DNA of 64,000 nucleotides from Candidula unifasciata (GCA_905116865.2 CAJHNH020006179.1:142501-206500), one strand, 5' to 3'; shown: positions 25,370 to 37,974, counted from the stretch's first letter. Numbers and translations: made by a program. Notes: generated from the letters alone by a model not told the origin.

Positions 25370-27290
25370 ACATCAAAAGAGACAATCCCACCAACACATA
25401 GAGTTGCAAAAACGAAATGGATGTCAGCCGATATTCTGCAGTTGATGGATGAAAGAATGAAGAAAAAGAATGATAAAGAGGAATACTCTAGAATATAAAA
25501 AGAAATAGTGAACAAATGCAAAGTGGCTAAAGAAGCCTGGCTGAATCAAATGTGTACAGAGATTGGGGAAAATCAAAGGAAAGAGTCACATTCCATGTAC
25601 CAACAGATAAAAATGTTAACAGGAAAGATGACACATAACAGCACTGGATATTTCAAATCAAAAGATGGTGACTTATTTATGGGACACAGTAATATAATTA
25701 GCCGATGGACAGAGTATATAGGGGAATTGTATGATGACCAGATGTAGGACTGCAGACCAACAATGATGGTCTACCAATAATGACAGCAGAAGTTGAGGAT
25801 GCAATACATCATATGAAGAAAGGAAATGCACCCGGGCCAGACAACATCTCACTGGAAGAAATCGAAGCACTGGGAGATTTTGGAACTGAAATAATAACTA
25901 AACTTTTAAATATTTATAATAGTGGGTGTATTCCAAATGACCTATTAAAATCTATATTTATAGCTCTGCCAAAGAAACCAGGCACTTTAAAATGTGAAGA
26001 CCATGGCACAATAAATCTTACGAGTCACATGACTAATATTTTACTGAGAATAATTATGAGGAGAATAAGAAACAAAATTAAACCAGAAATCAGCGATGAA
26101 CAAGGTGGATTTGTAGAAGGAAAAGGTACAAACAATGCCATATACATCCTAAGGACATTGTCAGGAAGAGCTATAGAAGTAAAGACTGATTTGTACTTAT
26201 GCTTCATAGACTATACAAAAGCATTTGACTGTGTGAAGCATGAAGAAGTAATCAAACAGTTAGAAAAATTAAACATTGATGGAAAAGATCTACGAATAAT
26301 GAAAAATATGTATTGGCAGCAAACAGCAGCTTTAAGAATTAACAACTGTTTAGGTACATTTCAAAGCATAAAGAGGGGCGAAAGACAAGGATGTGTACTA
26401 TGACCTGATTTGTTTTCAATATACAGTGAATATATAATGAGATCTTTAATTGATATGCCCGGAATTGTGGTTGGTGGGCACAATATAAACAATTTGCGTT
26501 ATGCTGATGAAACAGTCTTGATAGCAACAAGTCAAAAAAGAACTACAGGAAATGATAGACATTGTGGTGTTAGAAAGTGGAAGAATGGGCCTCAGTTTAA
26601 ATAATGGGAAGACAGAAGTAATGGTGGTACCAAAGAAAAGAATATTCCTAAATGTGTAATAAAAGTCTATGGTGTTATTTTGGGACAAGTACATACATTT
26701 AAGTATCTGGGTACATGGATAAGATCAGATGGAAGATGCATAACTGAGATAAGAAACATAATAGGTCAGGCAAAAACTACATTTTATAAAATAAAGAACA
26801 TCTTGTGCAATATATCCTTGTCATTGAGAGTTAGAAAAAAGAATTCTCGCTTGCTACATAAATCCAGTTTTAACATGTGGCTGTGAATCCTGGACAATCG
26901 GTAGGCAGGCCAAACAATTTCTTGAGGCCTCAGAGATGTGGTTTTACATAAGAATGCTTAGAATACCTTGGACAGCCAAAATAGAGCAACCAAAAGGTTT
27001 TGAAAGAGGCGGGATCCCGAAGACAATATTACAGACATCAGAAGGAGTCAGTCATCATTTCATTTTTCAGCCATGTTATGAGAAGAGGGAAAATAGAACA
27101 TGTTGTGACCACTGGAATGATCTGTGGAAGAAGTAGATAGAGAAAGACAACGAGAGAAGATTCTTGTCAGTCTTGTTGCATGGCATGGAGGTGTGTCGAA
27201 CTGATACATGCTGCAGGAGATCGCGGATTATGGAGAGATATGATCGCCCACACCAGTCGGCAACTCATCTGATGATTATGGTGATTATCC
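25370..27290 (+). mobile_element. LINE with RT domain, 5' truncated and degenerate
   Basis: The plus strand encodes the pre-RT linker (MSADILQLMDERMKKKND), then a 207-codon open stretch at 25780-26403. That stretch has APGPDNISLEEI, ISDEQGGFVEGKGTNNAIY, RT motif A (LCFIDYTKAFDCVKHEE) and motif B (RGERQGCVL). A stop follows. Motif C reads RYADETVLIAT at about 26500, so the second catalytic Asp of YADD is Glu. Later parts (FKYLGTWIRSDGR, MWFYIRMLRIPWTAK) are frame-shifted. The 3' end has CATGCTGCAGGAGATCGCGG and an ATGATTATGG tail. It is a close relative of the insertion at 39062-40385, which keeps YADD. Confidence 0.9.
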
Positions 27291-27469
27291 TATTAATCCG
27301 ATTTCTAACAGTAGATGTGAAACGTCGTTGGCTTTTTATTCTATGAATAGTTTAAAACTATTTTATTTGTAATTAAACTATAAAAAAGTATTTGTATAAC
27401 AGGTTAGGTAGAGAAAAATTAGCTCGAGATATGCCTAAGCTAATCAAGTAATGGTGCAAACTATCTCCC

Positions 27470-27965
27470 CTATTGACAAACAGGCAGATACCCCAGAGTA
27501 CTAAAGTGAATCTTATCATAATTATTTTTTGGCCAACACTATGCTATCAGTGCCAAACGTGGACTCTTACATCCTCCAATAGACGTAAAATTGTGACAAC
27601 AGAGAAGAAATGCCTTAGAAGAGCTGCAGGAGTTTCAAGGAAAGAGAGAATACGAAATCACGAAATCAGACGAATGCTAGGAATAAAACCAGTCTTACAA
27701 GTCATCAAAGAACAACAAATGAAGTGGTTTGGATCTCTAACAAAAATGCCCTGGTACTATCTGACACAACGAGCCACACTGAAACGTTACAACGGATACA
27801 GAGCGAGTGGAATATCTCTGAAAATATGGAGTGATGGCATTAAGAACAGCCTTACGGAAATGAACAACAGTCTTAATAGTGCTCTTGACAGAGCCCATCA
27901 ACGAATGCTGCATCTCCCTCTGATACTTCACTGAGGTACAAGGTGGAAGAGAAGAAGAAGAATAA
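27470..27965 (+). mobile_element. RTE-like LINE 3' remnant
   Basis: An open stretch encodes WPTLCYQCQTWTLTSSNRRK, CLRRAAGVSRKERIRNHEIR, KEQQMKWFGSLTKM and ALDRAHQRMLHLPL. It ends in a GAAGAAGAAGAATAAG tail. It belongs to the same family as 12925-13500 (minus) and 44390-44850 (plus). Only the post-RT region is present. Confidence 0.82.
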
Positions 27966-28187
27966 GAATAAGAAGAAGATACATGTGCAAATGTACTTAA
28001 TTTCAAAATTGCTTAACGCATCCTTGAAACTTCCTTGCCCAGGTTGAAAACCACTAGTAGAGAGGATATAACTAAAATATGAGCAAAAGCCATTCACTCA
28101 GCGCCCACCCAGCTAATTAGTGTATCTTTGACATAAAGTGATGGCGCAGTCATAGAAGCCAGGCACAATGAGCATTAGGATGTCTCC

Positions 28188-28304
<117 letters not shown>

Positions 28305-28489
28305 TTAATGTAAAGACGCTATCATTCACGAAAATTTCGCAATTAAATGAAAATGGTTTTGCTGAAACACAGCTTCTGTTGCATTATTTTGATGGAAAAG
28401 AAGATTTCTTCTTGTCGTGTCCCATTATTGTACCACTGCAGTAAAATATCAGTACATACGAGAAAGGGGTAAAAAAGGGGGGGGGGGGG

Positions 28490-29345
<856 letters not shown>

Positions 29346-29756
29346 GACAGAGAGATACTGTATTGTTTAAGAAAGGGATTGAAATGTTCAGGTTTTTTTT
29401 TTAAAAATAATTTCTGAACTTAACGGCATATGGTACCGCGGGTTTTCACCCTTAGTCATTTTTTCAATAGACGCTACGTCGTGAGCAACGAAACCTTTAT
29501 GTACAAAAACAAAAGTCCTGGAAATGGGTTTCTTAAAGTTTGCAAGATTTTCTGAAAAGGGAAGTCGATGTGAAATGGAAACGAGCTGTTCACCTCATGT
29601 GTCGTGACCTTGAATATGTGAACGTCTGATATTTCAAATAACACCAGCACTACCTGGTATGGGACCAGGGGCCCCGCCGCAAAGAGATCATTTGGGAGGT
29701 TCAGGCTCTTATTGTGTTCTAGAGCGTGGGTGCCCTTTAGGGACTTGTGTAGTAGA
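29346..29756. other. Intron 2, no feature seen
   Basis: No coding or repeat feature is supported here. Confidence 0.45.
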
Positions 29757-29940
29757 GGTAAAGGACTCGTTTTCTCGCCTGTCAGGCGGATTGTGTATAC
29801 AGAGCTAGACCTAAAGTTTATAGACCAAACGGCGCTTGGTGGGTGATGTGGTCTGCATCACGTCGGCCGCCTTTACTTCCCAGGACTGCACCTGGTACCC
29901 ACTCAAGGCTGAGCCAAGGTCATTTTCGAAAGAAAGTCCG
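29757..29940 (-). mobile_element. SINE family 3, truncated copy
   Basis: Shares TATAGACCAAACGGCGCTTG and CGCCTTTACTTCCCAGGACT. At its right side it runs straight into LINE ORF1 sequence, so one element probably inserted in or truncated the other. Confidence 0.78.
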
Positions 29941-29944
29941 GCCC

Positions 29945-31310
29945 CGATCAACAGCAGCAGGTGTCCTACGGTCCAGAGATCCTGCAGCGCGCACGGTGCA
30001 ACAGGGCGTTGCACACCACCGCGACATGTCGTAGCGGTCCCATTTGCAGTTACTGCTTAGGAACGCACGACTTCAAAGAGTGCCCCCTGGCTAAAGTTGA
30101 TCAGGACTTCAGGAGGTCGAACACAAACAGAAGGTGCCCCAACTGTTCAGGGACACAAAGCGCCAGGTACCTGGGCTGCCCCTAACTGAAAGAATGCAAA
30201 AAAAAAAAAAAAAAGGGACCCGCTCAACCAAGACCAGAAAGACTAAACTACAAGGCTAGCACAGCCGCAAAAGACAGCGAAGTAGCACAAAAGATCACTG
30301 AACTCAGGAACGAAATCAGTACAGTAAAAAAGCTGAAAGTCGACAGAGATGAAGCCAGATAATCGAGATGCTAGGGCTGATCTCCCAAACGCTGGATGAA
30401 ATAAAAGGCCATAAAGGAGACAAGCGAAGAGAAGCTGCGTAGCAAACGAGGCTACTAGCAGAAGTGACCCAACCAACTGAAAGACTTCAAGACTTACTGT
30501 CGCAGCTTAAAACAGCCCAAGACCAGGAAGTAGCCCGCCGACAAGTAAAAAGAGAGGAGCACATGAGAGAGATGGCTGTCCTCGAGGATGCCCACGAGAG
30601 CACCTACCAAGTAATCCCACGACTAGTAGAGGCGAAAGCAGAAGCAGACTCTGCACTGCTAGCAGTCAACACGGAGATAGCCCAGCAGAAAGAAAGGTCG
30701 GAACAAGAAGCACAAGAAACAAACAGACGAGAAGAACTAAAAGAAGCAATAAGCACCTTAAAAATACTGGTGGGAACTCAGCAGAGCCCGACAGCAGCAC
30801 AAGAGCAAGCACCCACAGAACCTGACCAAGAAAACGAAAAGCCAAGAACATAACTCAGATGCAGAATGTCCAGCTCAGTCGGCTGATGAAAGCCAAAAGA
30901 CCACAAACACGAAATGCCAGCCCTATATCAAGGAATTGGAGAGACCCATGAACGGATTGTTATACCCTAATAAAGGAGTGTGGAGGAGGAACGACAATTG
31001 ACAGCTAACATACTATGACGAAGATTATGACTTCAACCTTCCAGACGTAATGCATTGAGAGGACTATGACGAACACATTGAATTCTAAAGCAAACTCCTC
31101 GCAGAAATGCAGAGAGCACACAAAGTACTCAAGGCGTAGAATGAACACAGAAATGGATGCAGCCAGTCAAACAACAAACAGAAACACCGTCGCCGACCAT
31201 ACGCCTACAACAGAACCAAGAATTGCTAACGCACCAGAGGCAAAGCAAGCAGAAAATCCCACCCAGACGAGACCGTGCAGAACAAAAAACACCCTCTCTC
31301 CAGAATAAAC
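29945..31310 (+). mobile_element. I/Jockey-like LINE ORF1 (gag-like) remnant with CCHC knuckles
   Basis: The plus strand at 29961-30185 encodes a series of zinc-knuckle-like motifs: RCNRALHTTATC, CSYCLGTHDFKEC and CPNCSGTQSARYLGCP, where the usual His of the last is Gln. This is the arrangement of ORF1 proteins of I- and Jockey-type LINEs, which bind the element RNA. After frameshifts, 30464-30853 is an open 129-codon stretch rich in Glu, Gln and Lys (QDLLSQLKTAQDQE, EEHMREMAVLEDAH), predicted coiled coil. Further acidic remnants reach about 31310. Stops and shifts make it a pseudogene. It may belong with the RNase H piece at 32750-33935. Confidence 0.75.
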
Positions 31311-32749
31311 CTGACAACCAATAACCAATAACCGCCCAAGCCGCCATGACAGCAGTCCCAGCCAGCTCGAGACCAGCCAGGCATGTTGTTCTACCATCCG
31401 ATTCACTCTCGACCATACCCGTTCCAGAGCCGTCCAAGGCAAACAAACTGCCCTTTTTAGGGCAGTTTACGATCCCCTTCCACACGCAAGAAACGAAACA
31501 GGAGACATTATCACCTGACAGATAAACTAGAAACAAACAACATTACCATACGCAGCAAACGAACGAAGTCAAGTTAAAGCCGCCGCTCATTCTAGGAGCT
31601 GGCTGAAATTGACAAGAGTGTTTTTTTCTTACCGTATCCAGATCCAGATCCTATTTCAGACCAGGGGATCTCGCCCCACCAGAAGCACAAGCGTCGGAAA
31701 CACATCTCTCTCAAGCTATCCCCCACTCTCACTCTTCCGACCTCACTATCAAATCTCCTGGTACATTCGAGCAATCAGTTCTCTTTTTTTTTTTTTTTTG
31801 CAATCTGTCTTAACGGCACTACTTCTCCGCCCCTGTATTTAAAAAAAAAAAAAAAAACGGGCTGATCACAACAACTGAGTTTCACCTACTGGTCACAGGT
31901 TGTCCTGAAAAGGAACATTGTTGGAGACGGTGCTACGTGGTGTTTGGCTTTTCACCGCGGCTTCACAGAGCGGTAACCCAGCTGGCATTAGGGCACCAGC
32001 GCAGCGACCAGCAACAGTCAGCAAAACCCACACAGATAGGAGTTAAGAGAGCTGGACAAGACCGATACCCAGAACCCCAAATACCACACCGGACTTGGGA
32101 AAACAAAGAACAGGAATATCAGGTGTGACTTTACGCCACAAAGAATAGGAAAGCAAAAGCAGCCCTTGACATATTCAAGGCATTGTGATGCTGGGGTGTC
32201 TGTGGATTACCTACCTCCCCGGGCAGCAGCTAGAAATGCCCTGTACCAGTTTTAAAGGAAATATGGGTTGTGTTTCTGCCTTCCCCTTTAACACGTAGCT
32301 AAGGTGGGGTTCACAGTGTGCTCATTCCCCGCCACCAGATTGCCTGCTGGTTTCGCTGAGCTCTTCATGGCTCTAAGCATGGCCTAAGCATGAGTAGTTG
32401 GGGCAACTGGATCGTCGCGTCCTGAGTCCCTGTGCCTTCACGATAGTTTCCGGTTTTCAAGGGGTTAGCATACTTATTTCCATTCCTAAGACTGTTCAGC
32501 ACACCTCCGGCTCCTTCCTCACACAGGTGTGGTGCACCGGGTTTATTATCGAGGTCTGCACCTCTATTGTGTTTTGCCTGGGGATTCGCACCCCCAGTTA
32601 CCAGGAATACCCCGGGAAGGCTTTGACTCTTCGCCACGCACAATGGCCTTGAGGTAAGAGAGGTTTTGCTAGGTCAAGAGGCTGACACCGCGATAGACGC
32701 TCCTTTCGTGAATATATATTCATTAGACCTTGGGTGAAGTGATGTGGGG
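31311..32749. other. Unassigned sequence between LINE ORF1 and RNase H remnants
   Basis: Contains poly-T (about 31785-31799), poly-A (about 31842-31857) and low-similarity sequence that might be worn ORF1/ORF2 spacer. I see no RT core here. Confidence 0.4.
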
Positions 32750-33935
32750 GGGGGGGGAGGGGTGGGGAACCACTACCCACAACACCAACACTTCTTTCCT
32801 CTTGCCTCTCGAGGCTCAGTCCCAATTCAGGAAAGATACCACCTCCCAGAAAGACGTCAAGGCATTCAAAAAGTTTCAAGAAACCTACCAACGCATGCTC
32901 GCTTTAAAGCTCCAGAAGTCCGAATTAAATTGGTAGGCGAGGAAACCAAACAGTCCGACCCAATCGCTCTTATGAACTCATTACTAAAGACCGTTGATTC
33001 TTACCCCCAAGAATGGATGCATGTCTATACTGATGGATCTGCATTTAAAGCTACCATTAAAGCAGGTTACGGAATCTACATAGATTATCCCGATTGTCTG
33101 TTGAAGAGAGTTTTGATGCATGCGGGGAATTCTGCTCAAATAATGAAGCCGAAATAATTGCACTGAAAACAGCAGTATACCACCTAAATACTGTAATGGA
33201 TGTAAACCCTTCAAAGGCCCAAAATAGTGTCATCTTCACAGATTCAATGTCTGCCTTTCAAGCTCTGAAGGGCAGTGAACGCTGCAGAACTGACATAGCT
33301 AGGATAATTCTGGATGCTGATCAGCTTATTACCTCATAAAACATCAGAATAGTGATGCAGTGGATTCCAGGTCACTCCGGCACACCAGGTAATGACAGAG
33401 CTGACAGGTTGGCAAAGAAAGGAGCAACACAAGAACAACCACCTACAGCGACAACCCTACAGACAGCAAAAACACTTTTAAGAGTTATAAACAAAGATAC
33501 TTGGTTGAACAGATGGGCCATGGGAGACACTGGAAGAGAGGTTTATAGACATACGGCTGGCCCTGATCCCAATGACAGCATTAACCATCTAACAAGAAGG
33601 GAGCAGGCCACCATCTTCAGGCTTAGAACACAACATACTTCACTCAATGGACATCTAAACAGAATACAGCCACAACACCCCCCCCCACCCCCCCCCCCCA
33701 CCAGAGTGCCAGCTATGTACCTACTCCTACGAAACTGTTGAACACTATCTCTTTGGGTGCCCAAAACCCAGCGAGACTAGAAGAATGCTACTCCCTCCGA
33801 GACCAGACAGGTGGAACACCTTGTACGGAGGAAAAGAACAGCTTGTGAAAACGTGCAAATTCCACTACATGGCATTGGGCCAAAGGGCGAAAGCTCATGC
33901 GCCGCTGGATCGATAACAACAACAACAAACATATA
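32750..33935 (+). mobile_element. I/Nimb-like LINE, RNase H and C-terminal remnant
   Basis: The plus strand encodes WMHVYTDGSAFKATIKAGYG (first RNase H Asp), NNEAEIIALKTAVYHL (Glu), VIFTDSMSAFQALKG (Asp) and MQWIPGHSGTPGNDRADRLA (final Asp). Then comes a C-terminal zinc-binding-like segment (CQLCTYSYETVEHYLFGC, after a frameshift near the C-rich run at about 33680). The four acidic positions are all present, but spread over three frames with stops. The 3' end is a TAACAACAACAACAAAC tail, as in I-type elements. RNase H in a LINE is typical of the I group, of which Nimb was described in snails. Confidence 0.85.
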
Positions 33936-34129
33936 GCAGCCCTTCGGGCGGCTAAAAAAGGATCAAATTTGGAATGTGTATTAATCAGTTTGAATTGGAA
34001 TTTTAGTAGCCCTCAACTCCACTAACAGTTGCGGGGGAGGACCCCTCAAGAGCCTAAGCAGCACCCCTCTCCGCATCCCCCACATGCTCTGACATTTTTT
34101 TTTGCAACAAGGCTACATTTTCTATGAGA
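33936..34129. other. Short spacer, no feature seen
   Basis: No feature is supported here. Confidence 0.4.
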
Positions 34130-34368
34130 AAAAGTTAGCTGCGTATCCTTTACAGGACGTTGCTGAGCCAACCTCAGCATGTTTTTTTTGCTATTGTGGT
34201 TTTTCTAGGCAAGTTTACGTCCAGTAGTTTGCCATTGCTTTTTGGACGGTCGGCTTCTCGATACCACTGTCGAAACCAAGGCAAGGCGCAAGGCCCGCAG
34301 CTGGGATCGAACCCGGCATCCCGACATTACAAAGCACGTTCGCAACGCCCAAGCCACAGACGCCGACT
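34130..34368 (-). mobile_element. tRNA-derived SINE, family 4 (fullest copy)
   Basis: On the minus strand it starts near 34365 with GGCGTCTGTGGCTTGGGCGT (A-box region). It then has GCCGGGTTCGATCCCAGCTG (B box) and a body with GGCAAACTACTGGACGTAAA. It ends at GTCCTGTAAAGGATACGCAG. It lies in intron 2, about 180 bp beyond the splice donor of exon 2. Confidence 0.82.
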
Positions 34369-34550
34369 ATGAGATATATTCTCAGTTAATCAACAGCGAA
34401 ACAGAAGCTGTGGTTGCATTTTCCTATTTCACGCAACAAGGAATAATTGATCAGTTCTGTCAGTTTTCAATGAAATCCATTTCGTCATTCACACGTTGTG
34501 GTTAACAATTGTTATTTTTTGTAGTTTTAGAAATTAATCTTCATAAATAC

Positions 34551-34601
34551 CTGGTTCTGGCTCGTCTCCTGTGCTTTCCGTGTCGAACACATCCATAATT
34601 A
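34551..34601 (-). CDS. Probable receptor coding exon 2 (51 bp, acidic N-terminal segment)
   Basis: The minus strand has a strong acceptor, a long T-rich tract ending TTTTGTTCTCCTCAG, then 51 bases and the donor CCAG|GTATTTATG. In the frame fixed by a phase 1 entry it encodes IMDVFDTESTGDEPEP. It leaves one base, G, which with the AC starting the exon at 11667 makes a GAC codon. The chain is open and continues directly into DSKPSTTDEQRLLK of exon 3. Both phases are 1, so the exon could be skipped without shifting the frame. Acidic low-complexity N-termini are not conserved between receptors, so homology cannot confirm it. The call rests on splice sites, phase and absence of stops. Confidence 0.6.
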
Positions 34602-34779
34602 CTGAGGAGAACAAAAAAACACACATGAGGGACATACACATCTTGAACAAAGGAAAGGAAGATTCGTGTCAAGCCACTGATATATCAGACATATGGTGCC
34701 AGGCACATATTTTTATTGACCAGTCGGCACTTCTATGGCATAATCACGCCGACAACAGTCGTATAATTTATTCTTTGAT
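34602..34779. other. Start of intron 1 (acceptor side)
   Basis: Holds the polypyrimidine tract and a decayed family 3 SINE scrap at about 34690-34750 (GACCAGTCGGCACTTCTATG). Confidence 0.5.
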
Positions 34780-34985
34780 CTGACTGACTGACTGACTTTC
34801 TACCCCACCAGGACGTCATACAAGCGATAAACACCCGATGACACCAAATGTCATCATGTGGGTGAGAATCATTGTGGGGAGGTCCCAGAAACCACGTTCA
34901 GTCCTTAGGCCATATTTATGGCCAGGCTATATTGCGGCCCCTGGCAAAAGTCAGAGAAGGGCTTCAAATAACTAAAAATTTCATC
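34780..34985 (+). repeat. Interspersed repeat, family 5
   Basis: Begins next to a GACT tetranucleotide run and carries CTACCCCACCAGGACGTCAT and ACAAGCGATAAACACCCGAT. Relatives lie at 7700-7883, 40848-41055 and 45368-45510. Confidence 0.75.
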
Positions 34986-35602
34986 CTAAAAAAGGACGAG
35001 AAGTAAAATATTCTTTGATCAACATATTGTGCCTTATTTACGTCACACTGAGCTCGCGGTAGTCTTCTATCTCGTCTATCATGCGCGCTTCTTTCGTTAT
35101 CATGGACAGCATCTAGTGCAGACCTCTGGCCTCTCAGCAACGTTTAGAGATCGTTACTGAAGTCCTCTTTCCCCATTTCAGTACACGTTTAGTAATTCTT
35201 TGTATGTTTTAAACCATTCGCTCCTGTTATTTTAAACAATAATCTCACATTCCTTAATTTCCATACAGCTAAACATGTGTAATGATGGCAGTTGTCAGAA
35301 AGAGATCAGACCAAGACTTGATATGGCCACAGCCGCAATGTTCCAGCTGAATACAATGTGGGAAAGGAAAATCAGCATAGCAGTAAAGGTCAGTGTATGT
35401 GTATCTCACTGTGCAAATGGAGAGGAGGATTCAGGCTTTCGAACCTAAATGCTAGTGAGGATTTTACGACTTAGTTATTTACAACGTAAAACTAACAAAT
35501 GTGTATGAGACAAAATGACAAAATCTTCAAAACAGTATGAGCCTCTTTTGGCAGTGGTGAAACGTGGGAAGCTAGCTTGGTTCCGACACCTGGTGATGGC
35601 TC
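34986..35602. other. Intron 1, LINE scrap before the minisatellite
   Basis: Mostly unassigned. Near 35560-35600 the plus strand encodes KRGKLAWFRHLV, a LINE C-terminal motif, and the minisatellite begins immediately after it. Confidence 0.45.
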
Positions 35603-36769
35603 AAGAAGAGTGGTAAGGTTCTTATGGCTGAAGAAGAGTGGTAAGGTTCTTATGGCTGTAGGGGAGTGGTAAGGTTCTTATGGCTGTAGGGGAGTGGTGA
35701 GGTTCTCATGACCGTATGAGAGTGGTAAGGTTCTCATGACTGTAGGAGAGTGGTAAGGTTCTTATGACTGTATGAGAGTGGTAAGGTTCTCATGGCTGTA
35801 TGAGAGTGGTAAGGTTCTCATGACTGTATGAGAGTGGTAAGGTTCTCATGGCTGTATGAGAGTGGTAAGGTTCTCTGTATGAGAGTGGGCATGTATGAGA
35901 AGGTTCTCATGGCTGTATGAGAGTGGTAAGGTTCTCATGGCTGTATGAGAGTGGTAAGGTTCTCATGGCTGTATGAGAGTGGTAAGGTTCTCATGGCTGT
36001 ATGAGAGTGGTAAGGTTCTTATGACTGTATGAGAGTGGTAAGGTTCTCATGGCTGTATGAGAGTGGTAGGTTCTCATGGCCGTATGAGAATGGTAAGGTT
36101 CTCATGGCCGTATGAGAGTGGTAAGGTTCTCATGGCTGTATGAGAGTGGTAAGGTTCTCATGGCCGTATGAGAGTGGTGAGGTTCTCATGGCTGTATGAG
36201 AATGGTAGGTTCTCATGGCCGTATGAGAGTGGTAAGGTTCTCATGGCTGTATGAGAGTGGTAAGGTTCTCATGGCCGTATGAGAGTGGTAAGGTTCTCAT
36301 GGCTGTATGAGAGTGGTAAGGTTCTTATGACTGTATGAGAGTGGTAAGGTTCTCATGGCTGTATGAGAGTGGTAGGTTCTCATGGCCGTATGAGAATGGT
36401 AAGGTTCTCATGGCCGTATGAGAGTGGTAAGGTTCTCATGGCTGTATGCGAGTGGTAAGGTTCTCATGGCCGTATGAGAGTGGTAAGGTTCTCATGACTG
36501 TATGAGAGTGGTAAGGTTCTTATGACAGTATGAGAGTGGTAGGTTCTCATGGCCGTATGAGAGTGGTAAGGTTCTCATGGCTGTATGAGAATGGTAAGGT
36601 TCTCATGGTCGTAGGAGAGTGGTAAGGTTCTCATGGTCGTAGGAGAGTGGTAGGTTCTCATGGCCGTATGAGAGTGGTAAGGTTCTCATGGCTGTATGAG
36701 AGTGGTAGGTTCTCATGGCTGTATGAGAGTGGTAAGGTTCTTATGGTTGTAGGAGAGTGGTAAGGTTCC
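35603..36769. repeat. 28-bp minisatellite, about 41 copies
   Basis: Tandem units with consensus GTATGAGAGTGGTAAGGTTC followed by TCATGGCT. Variants include GTAGG for GTATG, CCGT for CTGT, TTATGACT and one-base deletions (GGTAGG). The unit contains ATGAGA and TCTCAT arms around a 10-11 base spacer, so each repeat can form a small hairpin. It lies in intron 1 of the receptor gene. Confidence 0.98.
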
Positions 36770-36965
36770 TAACGGCGGTGCCTAGGCAAAATTTGGAGTT
36801 AAAATGTACCCAAAGTATTTCAGAATCCTCGCCGGTGTTACAGAGCCTGTGTACTGTGCTGAGCTTCTTCGGACTCAGACTTGAGTTAGAAGAAGAAAGT
36901 AGCACGTATGAGAGTGTGTGATGATGTTGATCCGTTGTTCAAAACCTTAAACCTTGAACTCTCGC
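36770..36965 (+). mobile_element. SINE family 1, 3' part
   Basis: Shares CAAAGTATTTCAG, ATCCTCGCCGGTG, GAGCTTCTTCGG and GATGTTGATCCGTTGTT with the full copy at 56064-56490. The tRNA-like head is missing: the minisatellite ends where it should be. Confidence 0.82.
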
Positions 36966-37214
36966 ACAACACAGGTGAACAGAGTTCACCAACCATGCAG
37001 AAGCATTTCCTATCGGGCTCTGATTTGTTCAAACATATGTGCTGTTTTTTAAAATTGTTTGTGATAAAGACAAATGTTTCCCGGACTGGAACTTTGGATA
37101 CATCTGTTGTGTTCTGACTTATTTATCTAGCTTGTGTGTACTTTTATTCATTTTCTAACAAAAATATCAGAAAACGGGATGTTTCATTCGTGGTGTTTGG
37201 TGTTTCTGCTCTAC

Positions 37215-37345
37215 TGGTCAGCAGGACCCTTGAGTGTGAAAGTACATGAGGCGGGAGAACTGGCGAGAGACCGAGTTTCTTTCAGGCAGACTGTGATAAG
37301 AGCGACGTTCTGCAAAGGACCTGCTACATGATGATGATTATGTTC
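37215..37345 (+). mobile_element. LINE 3' terminus
   Basis: Nearly identical to 24080-24195: GAGGCGGGAGAACTGGCGAG, GAGCGACGTTCTGCAAAGGA, then an ATGATGATGATTATG tail. It is a severely 5'-truncated insertion. Confidence 0.8.
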
Positions 37346-37428
37346 AGCAGGACATGCAAGGTATGTATTCTTGTTTGTGCATGTTGGTTTTCCATGGTAT
37401 CTTTGTGTACTTATTCTTGTCATCTGAT

Positions 37429-37649
37429 TGTGTTTGTTTGTTTTAGTATCCAGAAGCCATGAGTTATTAACCCTTAGGCTCGGTATTATGGATATCGCAA
37501 CCTTTCGGCCTTGATTCCATTGTAAATACCGTAAATCTGGGAGAAATGTGGCTTTTCTGCCTACACCCGGGAGTGAACCCGGACCACAAGGAGTTCGTCA
37601 CCCGGTCTGCGCGCAAGCTGGTTTAGCCAACTACGCTAGAGAGCCGGGC
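37429..37649 (-). mobile_element. tRNA-derived SINE, family 2, with perfect target duplication
   Basis: Flanked by CTTGTCATCTGAT at 37416-37428 and again at 37650-37662, a 13-bp target-site duplication. Read on the minus strand it begins GGCCCGGCTCTCTAGCGTAG, has an A-box-like TAGTTGGCTAAACC and a B-box-like GGTCCGGGTTCACTCC. It ends in an AAAACAAACAAACACA tail. The intact duplication suggests a fairly recent insertion in intron 1. Confidence 0.93.
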
Positions 37650-37974
37650 CTTGTCATCTGATCAGTTTAGTTTAACGTCGGTCGCCTTTACCTTTTTAGA
37701 ACATTTCATGGTCCATGTTAGAGACTGGTTCCGTTTTTAAGGACAGATCAATAAGTTTTTGTCTCTGAATACCACTGGGGGTGGAAGTTGCCGGAAGTTC
37801 GCAATTCGGTGCTGGCGTTATAGTACCCGGAAGTGCGCAATTGACACGTGACTGAGGCCCTGTTAAGGTATATTTTCCGCCTCGATAATTTAGGACCGTT
37901 ATTCGGAGGATAGCTCAACGTGGGCACACAACAAGAGGCACACCGATTATTTGCTTAGTGTGATTAAATTGCAA

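Noticed and set aside
35603..36769. CRISPR-like array
   Set aside because: Units are directly adjacent with no unique spacers, in a eukaryotic intron; it is a minisatellite.
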